Part shown: positions 1 through 8,339 of the stretch, one piece after another
Position numbering within the stretch: position 1 is the stretch's first letter
Layout: each line of letters begins with the position of its first letter
Assembly (NCBI GenBank): GCA_030039195.1
Contig: JASHQK010000457.1
Location: forward strand, 1-49,462
Source of the DNA: Candidatus Sulfotelmatobacter sp.
GTDB lineage: Bacteria > Acidobacteriota > Terriglobia > Terriglobales > Acidobacteriaceae
Direction of reading: 5' to 3'
Length of the DNA: 49,462 nucleotides
Program-made: the position numbers and the translations under genes
The notes under the pieces: model-generated
Database searches by the model: none
What the model was told of the DNA's origin: nothing
Seen by the model: only the letters and a program-made list of their open reading frames with translations

Positions 1-170
1 CGAGCGATCACGATGACCTCACAGGAAAGCCTCTAACAGCGGAGAAGAGATGAGGGTAATGCAGGGTGATATGGAGAGTCAAAAAGGATGCGATCCAAAC
101 GCGCGATATTGCGAAGCTCCCATGTCTCGCAAAAACGGCGGGAAATGGGACACCCCCATGCGCCACAGAT

Positions 171-881
171 TTACACGCCCGAGGCTCTAGTGGTCGGACG
201 GGAGGAATCTTGGTCCTCGGTCTCGGGATGCACGTTATGTCGGACATCGGAGCCCTGCACCCAGAAGATGACGTCTTCGGCGATGTTGGTGGCGTGATCC
301 GCAACGCGTTCGAGGTTGCGCGCGACCAGCAGCGCATCGAGCGCCTGGCGCACGGCTTCGGGACGCTCGTTCATCGTTTTGACGAGTTGGATGAAGGCGT
401 CGTCACGCATGCGATCGATGACGTTGTCCATTTCGAGCACGGCCTGGGCCAGTTCGACTTTGCCCTCGATGAACGACTCCAGAGCGCGCCGCACCATGGC
501 GCTGACAGCAGTTCCCATGCGCGCGATGTCGACCGGCAGATCGGCCGCGGGAAGCTCGACCATATCCATGACGCGCTCGGCGATGTTCACGGCCTGATCG
601 CCCACGCGTTCAAGATCGGCATTGATCTTGGTGACGGCCAGAATAAAGCGCAGGTCGACGGCCATGGGCTGCTGCATGGCCAGCATGTCGAAAGCGGCTT
701 CGTCGATTTCGCGCTCCGCCTGATTGATCAGGCCCTCGCCTTCCAGCACCATCTGGCAGCGCGTAAGATCGCGGTCAACATAAGCCTGGCGGGCGCGGTC
801 CACGGCCTGCTCCGCCAGTCCTCCCATGCGAAGCAACCGCTGCCGCAAATCGTCAAGCCCGAGCTGAAAGCGGGTACGCAT
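171..881 (-). CDS. phoU: Phosphate transport regulator PhoU
   Basis: PhoU is a cytoplasmic helical protein that restrains the PstSCAB transporter and links it to PhoR/PhoB signalling. The 236-residue product shows the twofold PhoU repeat: LERVGDQAVNIAE at about residues 90-102 is echoed by LERVADHATNIAED at about 190-203. These are the E-x3-D-x3-N metal-site helices of the family. The open frame extends 22 codons further upstream, but that stretch (MYYCVPPCLRG...) lies in repeat-like intergenic DNA. I chose the ATG at 881, giving MRTRFQLGLDD, which matches typical PhoU starts. It is the last gene of pstC-pstA-pstB-phoU, but a 183-bp gap with inverted repeats separates it from pstB, so its expression may be partly independent. 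The 170 bases beyond it hold no gene that I can support. Confidence 0.95.
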   Translation of the reverse strand: MRTRFQLGLDDLRQRLLRMGGLAEQAVDRARQAYVDRDLTRCQMVLEGEGLINQAEREIDEAAFDMLAMQQPMAVDLRFILAVTKINADLERVGDQAVNIAERVMDMVELPAADLPVDIARMGTAVSAMVRRALESFIEGKVELAQAVLEMDNVIDRMRDDAFIQLVKTMNERPEAVRQALDALLVARNLERVADHATNIAEDVIFWVQGSDVRHNVHPETEDQDSSRPTTRASGV

Positions 882-1064
882 TGATGCCTTTCTATAACCT
901 AACCAGAATTCTTCCCCGCGGAGACACGGAGGCACGCAGTAGTACATTCAGCACGTCTGTTCCGAGCGGCCATCCTGTTTCGTGGCAACCGGCGGCCCGC
1001 GTCTCCAACGCTAAACCTTGCAAAGTCTTCTCCGCGTCTCAGTGCCTCCGTGGTGAGAATCGCC
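882..1064. repeat. pstB-phoU spacer with CACGGAGGCAC inverted repeat
   Basis: This spacer holds two copies of a CACGGAGGCAC element in opposite orientation: CACGGAGGCAC at 925-935 and its exact complement GTGCCTCCGTG at 1042-1052. Related GCGGAGACACGG and CCGCGTCTCAG sequence flanks them. The 11-bp arms could pair across about 106 nt. A related element (CACCACCAAGGGCACGGAAGG) lies between cpaE and cpaF. It looks like a small dispersed intergenic repeat. I see no coding potential here. Confidence 0.6.
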
Positions 1065-1823
1065 TTATCCGAACCTTCCGGTGATGTAATCTTCCGTCTT
1101 CTTGTCGGAAGGTTTGGTGAAAATCTTTTCTGTCTTGTCGAATTCGATCAGCTTGCCCAACAGGAAGAAGCCGGTAAATTCGGCCACGCGCGCAGCCTGC
1201 TGCATGTTGTGCGTGACAATTACGATGGTATACCGCTCCTTGAGCTGAAAAATCAATTCTTCGATTTTGCCGGTAGAGATCGGGTCGAGTGCCGAGCAGG
1301 GTTCGTCCATCAAAAGGACTTCGGGTTCCACAGCCAGAGCGCGCGCGATGCACAAACGCTGCTGCTGGCCTCCGGAAAGGCTCGCGCCCGATTTCTTGTG
1401 CAGGTGATCTTTGACTTCCTCCCACAGCGCCGAGACGGCTAACGACCGCTCGACGACTTCGTTCAGCTTGTGCCGGTTGCGAAAGCCATTCAGCTTCAGC
1501 CCGGACGCCACGTTGTCGTAAATCGACATGGTGGGAAACGGATTGGGCTTCTGAAACACCATGCCGATGCGGCGGCGCAGCTGCGTAGCCGAGGTTCCGT
1601 TGTAGGCGTCGATTTCGCCGATGTGAACTTTACCCTCGACCCGCGCCTCGGGAATTGTTTCATGCATGCGGTTGAGGCAGCGGATGAACGTCGACTTGCC
1701 GCATCCGGAGGGTCCGATCAGCGCGGTGGCGTGATTGGCCGCCACTTTCAGGCTGATATCGTAGAGAGCCTGTCCCTTGCCGTACCAGGCATTCAAATTT
1801 TCGACCTGGATTCCAACACCCAT
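1065..1823 (-). CDS. pstB: Phosphate ABC transporter ATP-binding protein PstB
   Basis: PstB is the ATPase of the high-affinity phosphate importer, docked on the cytoplasmic face of PstC-PstA. The 252-residue product has Walker [10 protein letters not shown] at residues 37-45, the Q-loop in [10 protein letters not shown], the ABC signature LSGGQQQR, Walker B VLLMDEP and the switch histidine in [13 protein letters not shown]. All are intact and the length is normal for PstB. The track ORF starts 37 codons earlier inside pstA. The ATG at 1823 ([15 protein letters not shown]) is the natural start and lies 2 bases after the pstA stop, which implies translational coupling. Third gene of the pstCAB-phoU operon. 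Confidence 0.97.
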   Translation of the reverse strand: MGVGIQVENLNAWYGKGQALYDISLKVAANHATALIGPSGCGKSTFIRCLNRMHETIPEARVEGKVHIGEIDAYNGTSATQLRRRIGMVFQKPNPFPTMSIYDNVASGLKLNGFRNRHKLNEVVERSLAVSALWEEVKDHLHKKSGASLSGGQQQRLCIARALAVEPEVLLMDEPCSALDPISTGKIEELIFQLKERYTIVIVTHNMQQAARVAEFTGFFLLGKLIEFDKTEKIFTKPSDKKTEDYITGRFG

Positions 1824-1825
1824 AA

Positions 1826-2698
1826 TTATGCCGTCCCAAAGGTACCACGCCGCACGGCGTAGCGAACCGCAGAAACCGCACCTACGATAAGAATGATAAG
1901 AACGAGAGATCCCGCCCACGCCTGGCGATGCCAATCGTCGTACGGAGAATTTGCGTAGACGTATATTTGCAGCGGGAGCGCAGCCGTGGGCTGATTCGGC
2001 TGCAGATTCCAGAATTGATTGCCGAGCGTAGTAAAAAGCAGCGGCGCGGTCTCGCCGGCCACGCGTGCGAAAGCCAGCATGACCCCGGTGATTACACCCG
2101 AGGTCGCCGTGCGCAGGGTGATCGAAAGCGTGGTGCGCCAGCGGGGAACGCCCAATCCATAGGCTGCTTCGCGCAAAGATTGCGGCACCAGCAGCAGCAT
2201 CTCTTCGGTCGTGCGGCTAATGGTGGGAACCATCATGATGGCGAGCGCCGCGCCTCCAGCCAGCGCGGAAAAATGCTTCTGATAGAGCACCACGATGGCG
2301 AAAGCCACGATTCCCATCACGATCGAGGGCACGCCGTTCAAGACATCGGCAGTGAAACGAATGAAGCTGCCCAGACGATTGCGACCGAACTCGGCGAGAT
2401 AGATGCCGGCGCCGATTCCGAACGGCACTCCAATCACGCTGGCAATCCCCAGAATGAGCACCGATCCAACGATGGCGTTGGCCATGCCGCCGCCAGTTTC
2501 GCCCACAGGCCTTGGAGTCTGCGTGAAGAATGCCCAATTCAGCGAAGTCGCGCCCTTATAAACGAGGTCACCGAAAATGGCGATGAGAGGCGCCAACACG
2601 ATCACGACCGTTAGAATCGCGAGGCCGGTCATGAGGTGATCGGTCAGACGGCGGCGCAGGCTGATTTTCGGGACGTGGATTGAACTCATTGTGGCCAT
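1826..2698 (-). CDS. pstA: Phosphate ABC transporter permease PstA
   Basis: PstA is one of the two inner-membrane permeases of the Pst phosphate importer. The product has about six membrane segments and the binding-protein-dependent transport fold. The cytoplasmic coupling loop reads [29 protein letters not shown], containing the EAA-G motif that contacts PstB. The start is set at the ATG at 2698 ([14 protein letters not shown]), directly after the pstC stop at 2700-2702. The longer track ORF would overlap pstC. A second ATG at 2689 is possible. At 290 residues it has normal family length. Confidence 0.95.
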   Translation of the reverse strand: MATMSSIHVPKISLRRRLTDHLMTGLAILTVVIVLAPLIAIFGDLVYKGATSLNWAFFTQTPRPVGETGGGMANAIVGSVLILGIASVIGVPFGIGAGIYLAEFGRNRLGSFIRFTADVLNGVPSIVMGIVAFAIVVLYQKHFSALAGGAALAIMMVPTISRTTEEMLLLVPQSLREAAYGLGVPRWRTTLSITLRTATSGVITGVMLAFARVAGETAPLLFTTLGNQFWNLQPNQPTAALPLQIYVYANSPYDDWHRQAWAGSLVLIILIVGAVSAVRYAVRRGTFGTA

Positions 2699-2699
2699 C

Positions 2700-3734
2700 T
2701 CAGGCAGTGCCTCGAACCGGCTGGCCGCGGGTAACAGACCAAACCAGGAGTCGCGCCAACGCATTCACCACGATCGTAACCAGAAACAGGGCCAGTCCGA
2801 TCTCGATCAGAGCTGACAGATACACATCGCCGGTAGCCTCGCTGAATTCATTGGCCAGCACGCTGGCCATGGTGTAGCCGGGAGCCAGCAGCGATTGGAC
2901 GATGTGCGGGCTGTTCCCGATTACCATGGTGACCGCCATGGTTTCGCCCAGCGCGCGGCCGAGTCCTAGAATGATCGCGCCCACGATTCCGGCGCGGGCA
3001 TTTCTCAGCACGCCGATGCGAATCATCTCCCAGCGCGTCGCGCCCAAAGCCAGCACGGCCTCGCGCTGATGCTGCGGCACCACCGCCAGGACTTCCCGGG
3101 TGATCGAAGAGATGATGGGGATGATCATGATGGCGAGAATGATGCCTGCGGCGAGCATGGAGTATCCGAAGAAGGGGCCGGTAAACAATCCCGTCCAGCC
3201 TAGCGTCTTCGAGAGAAGCGGCGCGACGTATTGAATCAGGATCGGCACCAGCACGAACATCGCCCATAACCCGTAAATCACGCTGGGGATGGCGGCCAGC
3301 AATTCCACGAAGAACGACAGCGGCCCGCGGAACTTCTTGGGGCACATCTCGGTGGTGAATACGGCTACGCCGACGGAAAGCGGGACGGCGATGATCAGTG
3401 CCACCAGCGATGAAACCAGAGTGCCGTAGATGAAGGGCAACGCGCCGAACTGCTCGCTGACCGGATCCCAATCGCTGGCGGCAAAGAACTTCCAGCCGAA
3501 AGCGTGCCAGGAGAGCCCGGAACGCAGCACCAATTCGTAGACGATGAGAGCGAGTACACCGAGAACGGCGAATCCGCTGGCGGTGATGATGATGGCAAAA
3601 ATGCGATCGGGAACTTCGCCCGCCGAAACCCGCATCAGGCGGAGTGGAACTACTGCCGGTACGGACTTAAGCTTCGCTCCCTCCACAGGTTGTGCGCCGG
3701 GCATATCGGGCCGTGGGAATGCGGGGTTGGCCAT
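2700..3734 (-). CDS. pstC: Phosphate ABC transporter permease PstC
   Basis: PstC is the other permease of the Pst importer. Its 344 residues comprise a cytoplasmic N-terminal extension of about 45 residues followed by about six membrane segments. The coupling loop reads VPQHQREAVLALGATRWEMIRIGVL, the EAA-type motif expected opposite PstB. The ATG at 3734 is preceded by TTGGAGGCGA, a good ribosome-binding site. It is the first gene of pstCAB-phoU. A candidate Pho box lies 25-42 bp before its start, and a 27-bp perfect palindrome lies just beyond that. Confidence 0.96.
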   Translation of the reverse strand: MANPAFPRPDMPGAQPVEGAKLKSVPAVVPLRLMRVSAGEVPDRIFAIIITASGFAVLGVLALIVYELVLRSGLSWHAFGWKFFAASDWDPVSEQFGALPFIYGTLVSSLVALIIAVPLSVGVAVFTTEMCPKKFRGPLSFFVELLAAIPSVIYGLWAMFVLVPILIQYVAPLLSKTLGWTGLFTGPFFGYSMLAAGIILAIMIIPIISSITREVLAVVPQHQREAVLALGATRWEMIRIGVLRNARAGIVGAIILGLGRALGETMAVTMVIGNSPHIVQSLLAPGYTMASVLANEFSEATGDVYLSALIEIGLALFLVTIVVNALARLLVWSVTRGQPVRGTA

Positions 3735-3758
3735 TCGCCTCCAAGTTAACAGAGGCGT

Positions 3759-3776
3759 GTTACAAAATTGTTAAAA
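3759..3776 (-). promoter_or_regulatory. Candidate Pho box upstream of pstC
   Basis: Read toward pstC the site is TTTTAAC-AATT-TTGTAAC: two 7-bp units separated by 4 bp, an 11-bp period as in the E. coli Pho box layout. The same architecture (TTGTAAC-CATC-CTGTAAC) stands before pstS. The base sequence differs from the enteric CTGTCAT units, so assignment to a PhoB-type regulator is inference from spacing, recurrence and the genes controlled. Confidence 0.6.
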
Positions 3777-3785
3777 GACATGCCC

Positions 3786-3812
3786 GGTACTGTCCTAGTT
3801 TAGGACAGTACC
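3786..3812. promoter_or_regulatory. Perfect 12-bp inverted repeat, 3-base loop
   Basis: GGTACTGTCCTA-gtt-TAGGACAGTACC is a perfect palindrome in the divergent pstC/ppx spacer. No T-run follows on either strand, so a terminator is unlikely. It may be an operator for a dimeric regulator or a dispersed repeat. Downstream there is also a CCCACGCAA direct repeat and a CTTCGCGAAG palindrome (about 3820-3885). I do not recognise the binding family. Confidence 0.6.
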
Positions 3813-3921
3813 ACATGCCCACGCAATTCGCTTCGCGAAGGGCTGCGCAAGCCCCCACGCAAACGCGGTGACGAGTGGGTAGATCGCATGTACACTGTGA
3901 GGCTCATCCTCGTTCTGCTCC

Positions 3922-5451
3922 ATGCCCACCTTCGCTGCCGTCGACATCGGTTCGAATTCGGTTCGCTTGAAGATTGCGCGGCTGCAAGCGGGTCGCCTGC
4001 ACCCTCTGCATGAAGATCGCGAGGTCACACGTCTCGGCGAGGGCGTGTTTCGCTCGGGATTTCTGACGCCGGAGTCGATGGCAGAGACGATCAAGGTGCT
4101 GCGCCGTTTCCATCGCAGTGCGCAACAGATCGGCATCGACAGCGTCCGGGCTGTGGCGACCAGCGCGTTGCGTGACGCGCGCAATTCCCAAGCCTTTCAG
4201 GAATGGGTGCGCTCGGCCACGGGATGGAGGGTTGAGATCATTTCAGGCATGGAAGAAGCGCGGCTGATTCATCTCGGCCTGGTTTCGATAGCTCGAGTGG
4301 ATCGCGCGACGACGCTGATGATCGACTTAGGCGGCGGCAGCTGCGAGCTGACCGTAACGCGGGACGGACACATTCGCGACGCGGTGAGTTTACCGCTGGG
4401 CGCGGTTCGGCTTACGGATGAATTTTTGCGCCATGATCCGTCGCGCAAAGGGGAACTCAAGCGTCTCGGCGGCTTCGTCGCGCGCGAGGTGAACCGGATT
4501 GCGAACCGCATTGGAGCAGCCCGGGTGAAAAACGTGATTGCAACCTCCGGCACGGCGGCGGCTCTGGCCACGGCGGCCGCGCACCTCCGTCGCAGAAAAA
4601 CGCGCAACCGCCATCTCGTAACACGCGTGGAAATGGCTCGCCTGACGAAGCGGCTGGCTCGGCTGCCGGTTGCGGAACGGCGCGAGATCCAAGGCATCGG
4701 GCCGCGGCGCGCCGAGATTATTGTGGCTGGCGCTACCGTCTATCGCGAATTGCTGGAACGTCTCCACCTGACGGGCTTCCGCTATTCCCCGCTGGGGTTG
4801 AGAGACGGAATTCTCGCCCAGATGGCGGCGGATTACGATCGCAGCACCCGCTCCGGGCGCCAGATCGAATCCGAACGCTGGGAATCGATTCTGAACGCCG
4901 TTGATCACTACCATGTGGAACGCAAGCATGCGCTCGATGTGCGCGAGTCCGCCATGCTGCTGTTTGCCCGCCTGCGCTCCCTGCACCGCCTGCCACCGGA
5001 ATACCGCGAGTGGCTCTCGGCGGCGGCGATGCTGTATGAAGTCGGCGACTACGTGAATCGCAACGGCCATCATCGCCACACGCACTACATCATTTCCAAT
5101 TCTGAAATTCTCGGCTACACCCCGCAGCAGCGCCGGCTCATCGCCGCCATCGCGCGCTATCTGGGAAAATCACGGCCCACGGTGGAAGACGGCCCCATCA
5201 AATTGATCGATCCTGCCGACCGGGTACCGGTGCAGAAAGCGATTCTGCTGCTGCGTTTGGCCCGTGCCTTGAATCTCGGGCGGAGCCGCGCCGTGCGCCA
5301 GGTGCGCATTGGAATGCGCTCAGCGGAAGTCATGTTGACCCTGATTCCGCGGCGCAACCTGGGAGTGGATCTGGAATTGTGGGCGATCGAAAAAGAGCGG
5401 GACTATTTCCTGGAAGTCTTCGGGCGCGAACTTTCCACCGCAGTCTCGTGA
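3922..5451 (+). CDS. ppx: Exopolyphosphatase (Ppx/GppA family)
   Basis: Ppx/GppA enzymes release phosphate from polyphosphate or hydrolyse pppGpp, in the cytoplasm. The 509-residue protein has an actin-like ASKHA fold over about residues 1-300, with the phosphate-1 loop AVDIGSNSVRLKI near the N-terminus and the phosphate-2 loop MIDLGGGSCELTV near residue 134. It then has the HD-like C-terminal domain typical of long Ppx proteins (HALDVRESAMLLFARL, MLYEVGDYVNRNGHHRHTHYII). Polyphosphatase and guanosine-pentaphosphatase activities cannot be separated from sequence. Divergent from pstC. Its last 49 bases overlap the end of sixA on the other strand. The setting beside ppk favours a polyphosphate role. 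Confidence 0.93.
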   Translation: MPTFAAVDIGSNSVRLKIARLQAGRLHPLHEDREVTRLGEGVFRSGFLTPESMAETIKVLRRFHRSAQQIGIDSVRAVATSALRDARNSQAFQEWVRSATGWRVEIISGMEEARLIHLGLVSIARVDRATTLMIDLGGGSCELTVTRDGHIRDAVSLPLGAVRLTDEFLRHDPSRKGELKRLGGFVAREVNRIANRIGAARVKNVIATSGTAAALATAAAHLRRRKTRNRHLVTRVEMARLTKRLARLPVAERREIQGIGPRRAEIIVAGATVYRELLERLHLTGFRYSPLGLRDGILAQMAADYDRSTRSGRQIESERWESILNAVDHYHVERKHALDVRESAMLLFARLRSLHRLPPEYREWLSAAAMLYEVGDYVNRNGHHRHTHYIISNSEILGYTPQQRRLIAAIARYLGKSRPTVEDGPIKLIDPADRVPVQKAILLLRLARALNLGRSRAVRQVRIGMRSAEVMLTLIPRRNLGVDLELWAIEKERDYFLEVFGRELSTAVS

Positions 5452-5933
5452 AGCGTGCGCAATACTTTCGGAGTGAGGCACCACTGCAGCGTGCCGGAAG
5501 TGCGCCGCATTTCGACTTTTGCCACCGCGCCTTTTTTCAGCTCCAGAGACGCTTCGCAGCCGGAGTCGCAGATCACCGCTCCCAGGAATTGGCTCAGGTT
5601 GGGATTGTGTCCGACGACCATGATCGCTTCCTGGCGGGAGTATTTTTCGAGCAGCTTGCGGAAATCGGCGAGTCCGGCTTCGGGGCGCAGTCCGTTTTCG
5701 AGTTGTATTTTGCCTTCGTAGCCCAGTTCATTGCCCACCAGCGATGCGGTTTGAGTGGAGCGCTTCAGCGGGCTCGAAACAATCATCTCCACCTGCACGT
5801 CGAGCGCGGTGAGGGCGCGGCCGATGTAGCCGCACTGGTCGATTCCTTCCTTGTCGAGCGCGCGCTTCTCGTCTTTTTTCGGATTGGCGAAGTGTTCGCC
5901 GGCGCTGGCGTGACGCAAGAAGTAGAGAATCAT
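5403..5933 (-). CDS. sixA: Phosphohistidine phosphatase SixA-like
   Basis: This histidine phosphatase superfamily protein removes phosphate from phosphohistidine. It has 176 residues and starts MILYFLRHASAGEH, placing the catalytic His of the RHA motif at residue 8, as in E. coli SixA. Other family features are the SSPLKRSTQTA segment and VVGHNPNLS with the second catalytic His. It begins 6 bases after the ppk stop, so the two are very likely cotranscribed. The 3' end runs 49 bases into ppx on the opposite strand. Since PPK acts through a phosphohistidine intermediate, a functional link is plausible but is inference. SixA is otherwise known as a phosphatase of phosphorelay and phosphotransferase-system histidines. 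Confidence 0.88.
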   Translation of the reverse strand: MILYFLRHASAGEHFANPKKDEKRALDKEGIDQCGYIGRALTALDVQVEMIVSSPLKRSTQTASLVGNELGYEGKIQLENGLRPEAGLADFRKLLEKYSRQEAIMVVGHNPNLSQFLGAVICDSGCEASLELKKGAVAKVEMRRTSGTLQWCLTPKVLRTLHETAVESSRPKTSRK

Positions 5934-5939
5934 TCGGGC

Positions 5940-8105
5940 TTACCGTTCCCTTCCCGCCAAGACTCGCGGCCGGCGGCGGCGCGCTGGAACAGGCGCGGGC
6001 GGCAGTGCCGGGGCCTTCCCTTCCGCCACGGCGATGAGGAAATCCTGGGAGTTGAAAGCGGCCGCGCCGATCGGAGGACGCCGATTGCGTTTCCCGCGCA
6101 AAGGCTGCCAGGCGCGGATGTAGGTCGCGTCGGGCAACAGGATTCGCGCCTTGCGGTTATCGGCGAGATAGGCATCGAGGATCTCGCGGTGCACGCGCTC
6201 GCGCAGCACTTCATCGCGCAAGGGCAGCAGGACCTCCACGCGTTCGTATAAATTCCGGGGCATCCAGTCGGCGCTGCCCATGTAGATCTCTTCCTCGCCG
6301 CCGTTGGCAAAATAATAGATGCGGCTGTGCTCGAGAAAGCGGCCGACGATGCTGCGCACGCGGATGTTGTCGCTCACCCCGCGCACGCCCGGCCGCAACG
6401 CGCAGATGCCGCGCACGATCAGGTCGATCTGCACTCCCGCCTGCGAGGCGCGGTAAAGGGCCTGCACGATTTTCTTATCGAGCAGCGCATTCATCTTGGC
6501 AATGATGTGCGCCTCTCTTCCCTCGCGGGCATGCTCGATTTCGCGGTCGATCAGCGCAGCGGTCTTCTCCGCCAAATCGAGCGGCGCTACCAGCAACGGC
6601 TCGTAGCTGGGATTTTCCGCGTAGGCGGTGAGAAAACTGAACACGTCGTGCACTGCGCGCGTGGTTTCCGGATTGGCGGTGAACAGACTCAGGTCGGTAT
6701 AAATGCGGGCCGTACTGGCGTTGTAATTGCCCGTGCCGATGTGGGCGTAGCTGCGCGTCACCCCATCGGGATCGCGCCGCACCAGCAGCGACAGCTTGCA
6801 ATGCGTCTTCAGGCCGACGAGCCCATGGAAGACCTGCACGCCGGCATCTTCGAGATCGCGCGCCCAACGGATGTTGGAAGCCTCGTCGAAGCGGGCTTTC
6901 AATTCCACGACTGCGGTCACTTCCTTGCGCGATGCGGCATCGATCAAGGACGGCACGATCAGCGAATGCTCGCTGGTGCGATACAGCGTCTGCTTCATGG
7001 AAAGGACGCGATCGTCCTCGGCCGCCGATTCGATGAACGAGACCACCGCGTCGTAAGAATCGTAAGGATGATGCAGCAGAATGTCGTGGGTGCGAAGCTC
7101 TTCGAACAGGTCTTTCGATTTTGAAGTCAGGCGCAATTCGCGGGCGGAAAATGGCTTGTATTTCAGGTCGGGCCGCTCCACCTGCTCGTAGACGTTGAAC
7201 AGACGCAGCAAGTTGACCGGTCCTTTGACCGGAAACACCTGCCAGGGATCGAGCTCAAAGACGCTGCGCAGGCGCTCGATAATTTCCGGATCGGCGTCGA
7301 CTTCAATCTCCAGGCGCACCGCGTCGCCCTTGCGTCGGTTGTGCAGTTCCGTGCGGACCGATTCCAACAGGCTGCGCGCTTCTTCTTCGGCAAGATAAAG
7401 ATTGCTGTTGCGCGTCACGCGAAATGGCGTAGAAGAAACGATGTCATAGCCGTGATACATGTGTTGGGCGTGGTGCGCGACGAGATCAGCGAGGAAAATA
7501 AAATCGGCTGTGCCTTGCGAGGGCAGGCGCACCAACCGCGGCAAGACGCGGGGAACGGAAACGACTCCCGTATAGGTCAAGGCCGAACGACGGCGCCGGC
7601 GTAGAAGGAACCCCATACACAGCGCCTTGTTGATGACGCGGGGAAAGGGATGCGCCGGATCCACCGTCACGGGCGTCAGCAGCGGATCGAGTTCGCGTTC
7701 GCAATATTCGTCGACGAAGCGCAGGCCCGCGGCATCGAGTTCGTTCAGGCTCAAGACGCGAATTCCATTGGACGCCAGCGCCGGACGGAGCCGCTCATTC
7801 CAGCAGTCGTACTGGTCGTCGACGAACTCATGCGTCAGCTTGTTCAGTACATCGCGCTTTTCCGTCAGAGTCAGGCCATCGGGACTGGCGTCGTTTACGC
7901 CGTCTTCGATCTGCTGCATCATGCCGGCCACGCGGATTTCAAAGAACTCGTCGAGATTGCTGGCGGAAATCGACAGGAACTTCAGCCGTTCCAGAAGCGG
8001 GTTGCCCTCGTCCTCGGCTTCCTCGAGCACACGGCGGTTGAAAGCCATCCAGGAAGTGTCGCGGTTGAGGAAATATTTGGGATTATCCAGCGAAATACGT
8101 GCCAT
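5940..8105 (-). CDS. ppk: Polyphosphate kinase 1
   Basis: PPK1 reversibly transfers the ATP gamma-phosphate to inorganic polyphosphate through an autophosphorylated histidine. The 721-residue protein has the full PPK1 layout. The N-terminal domain contains RDTSWMAFNRRVLEEA and SNLDEFFEIRVAG. A head domain and two phospholipase-D-like C-terminal domains follow. The phosphorylated histidine is expected at H455 in SYAHIGTGNYNASTARIYTD, and the second conserved His is in FLEHSRIYYF. YMGSADWMPRNLYERVEV is the usual C-terminal signature. It lies upstream of sixA with a 6-base gap. No Pho box of the pst type was seen before it. Confidence 0.97.
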   Translation of the reverse strand: MARISLDNPKYFLNRDTSWMAFNRRVLEEAEDEGNPLLERLKFLSISASNLDEFFEIRVAGMMQQIEDGVNDASPDGLTLTEKRDVLNKLTHEFVDDQYDCWNERLRPALASNGIRVLSLNELDAAGLRFVDEYCERELDPLLTPVTVDPAHPFPRVINKALCMGFLLRRRRRSALTYTGVVSVPRVLPRLVRLPSQGTADFIFLADLVAHHAQHMYHGYDIVSSTPFRVTRNSNLYLAEEEARSLLESVRTELHNRRKGDAVRLEIEVDADPEIIERLRSVFELDPWQVFPVKGPVNLLRLFNVYEQVERPDLKYKPFSARELRLTSKSKDLFEELRTHDILLHHPYDSYDAVVSFIESAAEDDRVLSMKQTLYRTSEHSLIVPSLIDAASRKEVTAVVELKARFDEASNIRWARDLEDAGVQVFHGLVGLKTHCKLSLLVRRDPDGVTRSYAHIGTGNYNASTARIYTDLSLFTANPETTRAVHDVFSFLTAYAENPSYEPLLVAPLDLAEKTAALIDREIEHAREGREAHIIAKMNALLDKKIVQALYRASQAGVQIDLIVRGICALRPGVRGVSDNIRVRSIVGRFLEHSRIYYFANGGEEEIYMGSADWMPRNLYERVEVLLPLRDEVLRERVHREILDAYLADNRKARILLPDATYIRAWQPLRGKRNRRPPIGAAAFNSQDFLIAVAEGKAPALPPAPVPARRRRPRVLAGRER

Positions 8106-8258
8106 AGCCGCCGCGTGCTAACAGCTTTTTGTAGCGATTGAGTTTGAACCGTGGGGTGACCGTTCCCGCACAGATACTGGAGCCCAGTATAGACCATTCC
8201 AGCCCCGCACGCGCGGAGCGGGGGGATCACCATGCTCACGAACAGCGAGCAGCAAAAT

Positions 8259-8292
8259 CGGCATCTGGATCGTGAGTGCGATCCAGATGCCG
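8259..8292 (-). terminator. Terminator hairpin after the porin gene
   Basis: A perfect 14-bp stem, CGGCATCTGGATCG / CGATCCAGATGCCG, with a 6-base loop lies 48 bases past the porin stop. On the minus strand it is followed by ATTTTG, a short U-tract. It most likely ends the pstS-porin transcript. A second, weaker hairpin (CCCCGC / GCGGGG, 8203-8223) lies beyond it, in the 234-bp gap before ppk. Confidence 0.75.
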
Positions 8293-8339
8293 CGACACTT
8301 GCGAAGTACTGCTTCCTACCCTTCGGCTTCCGCCCGCTC

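Noticed and set aside
66-884. Plus-strand ORF of 272 residues over phoU
   Set aside because: It is the antisense shadow of phoU; the minus-strand product has clear PhoU motifs.
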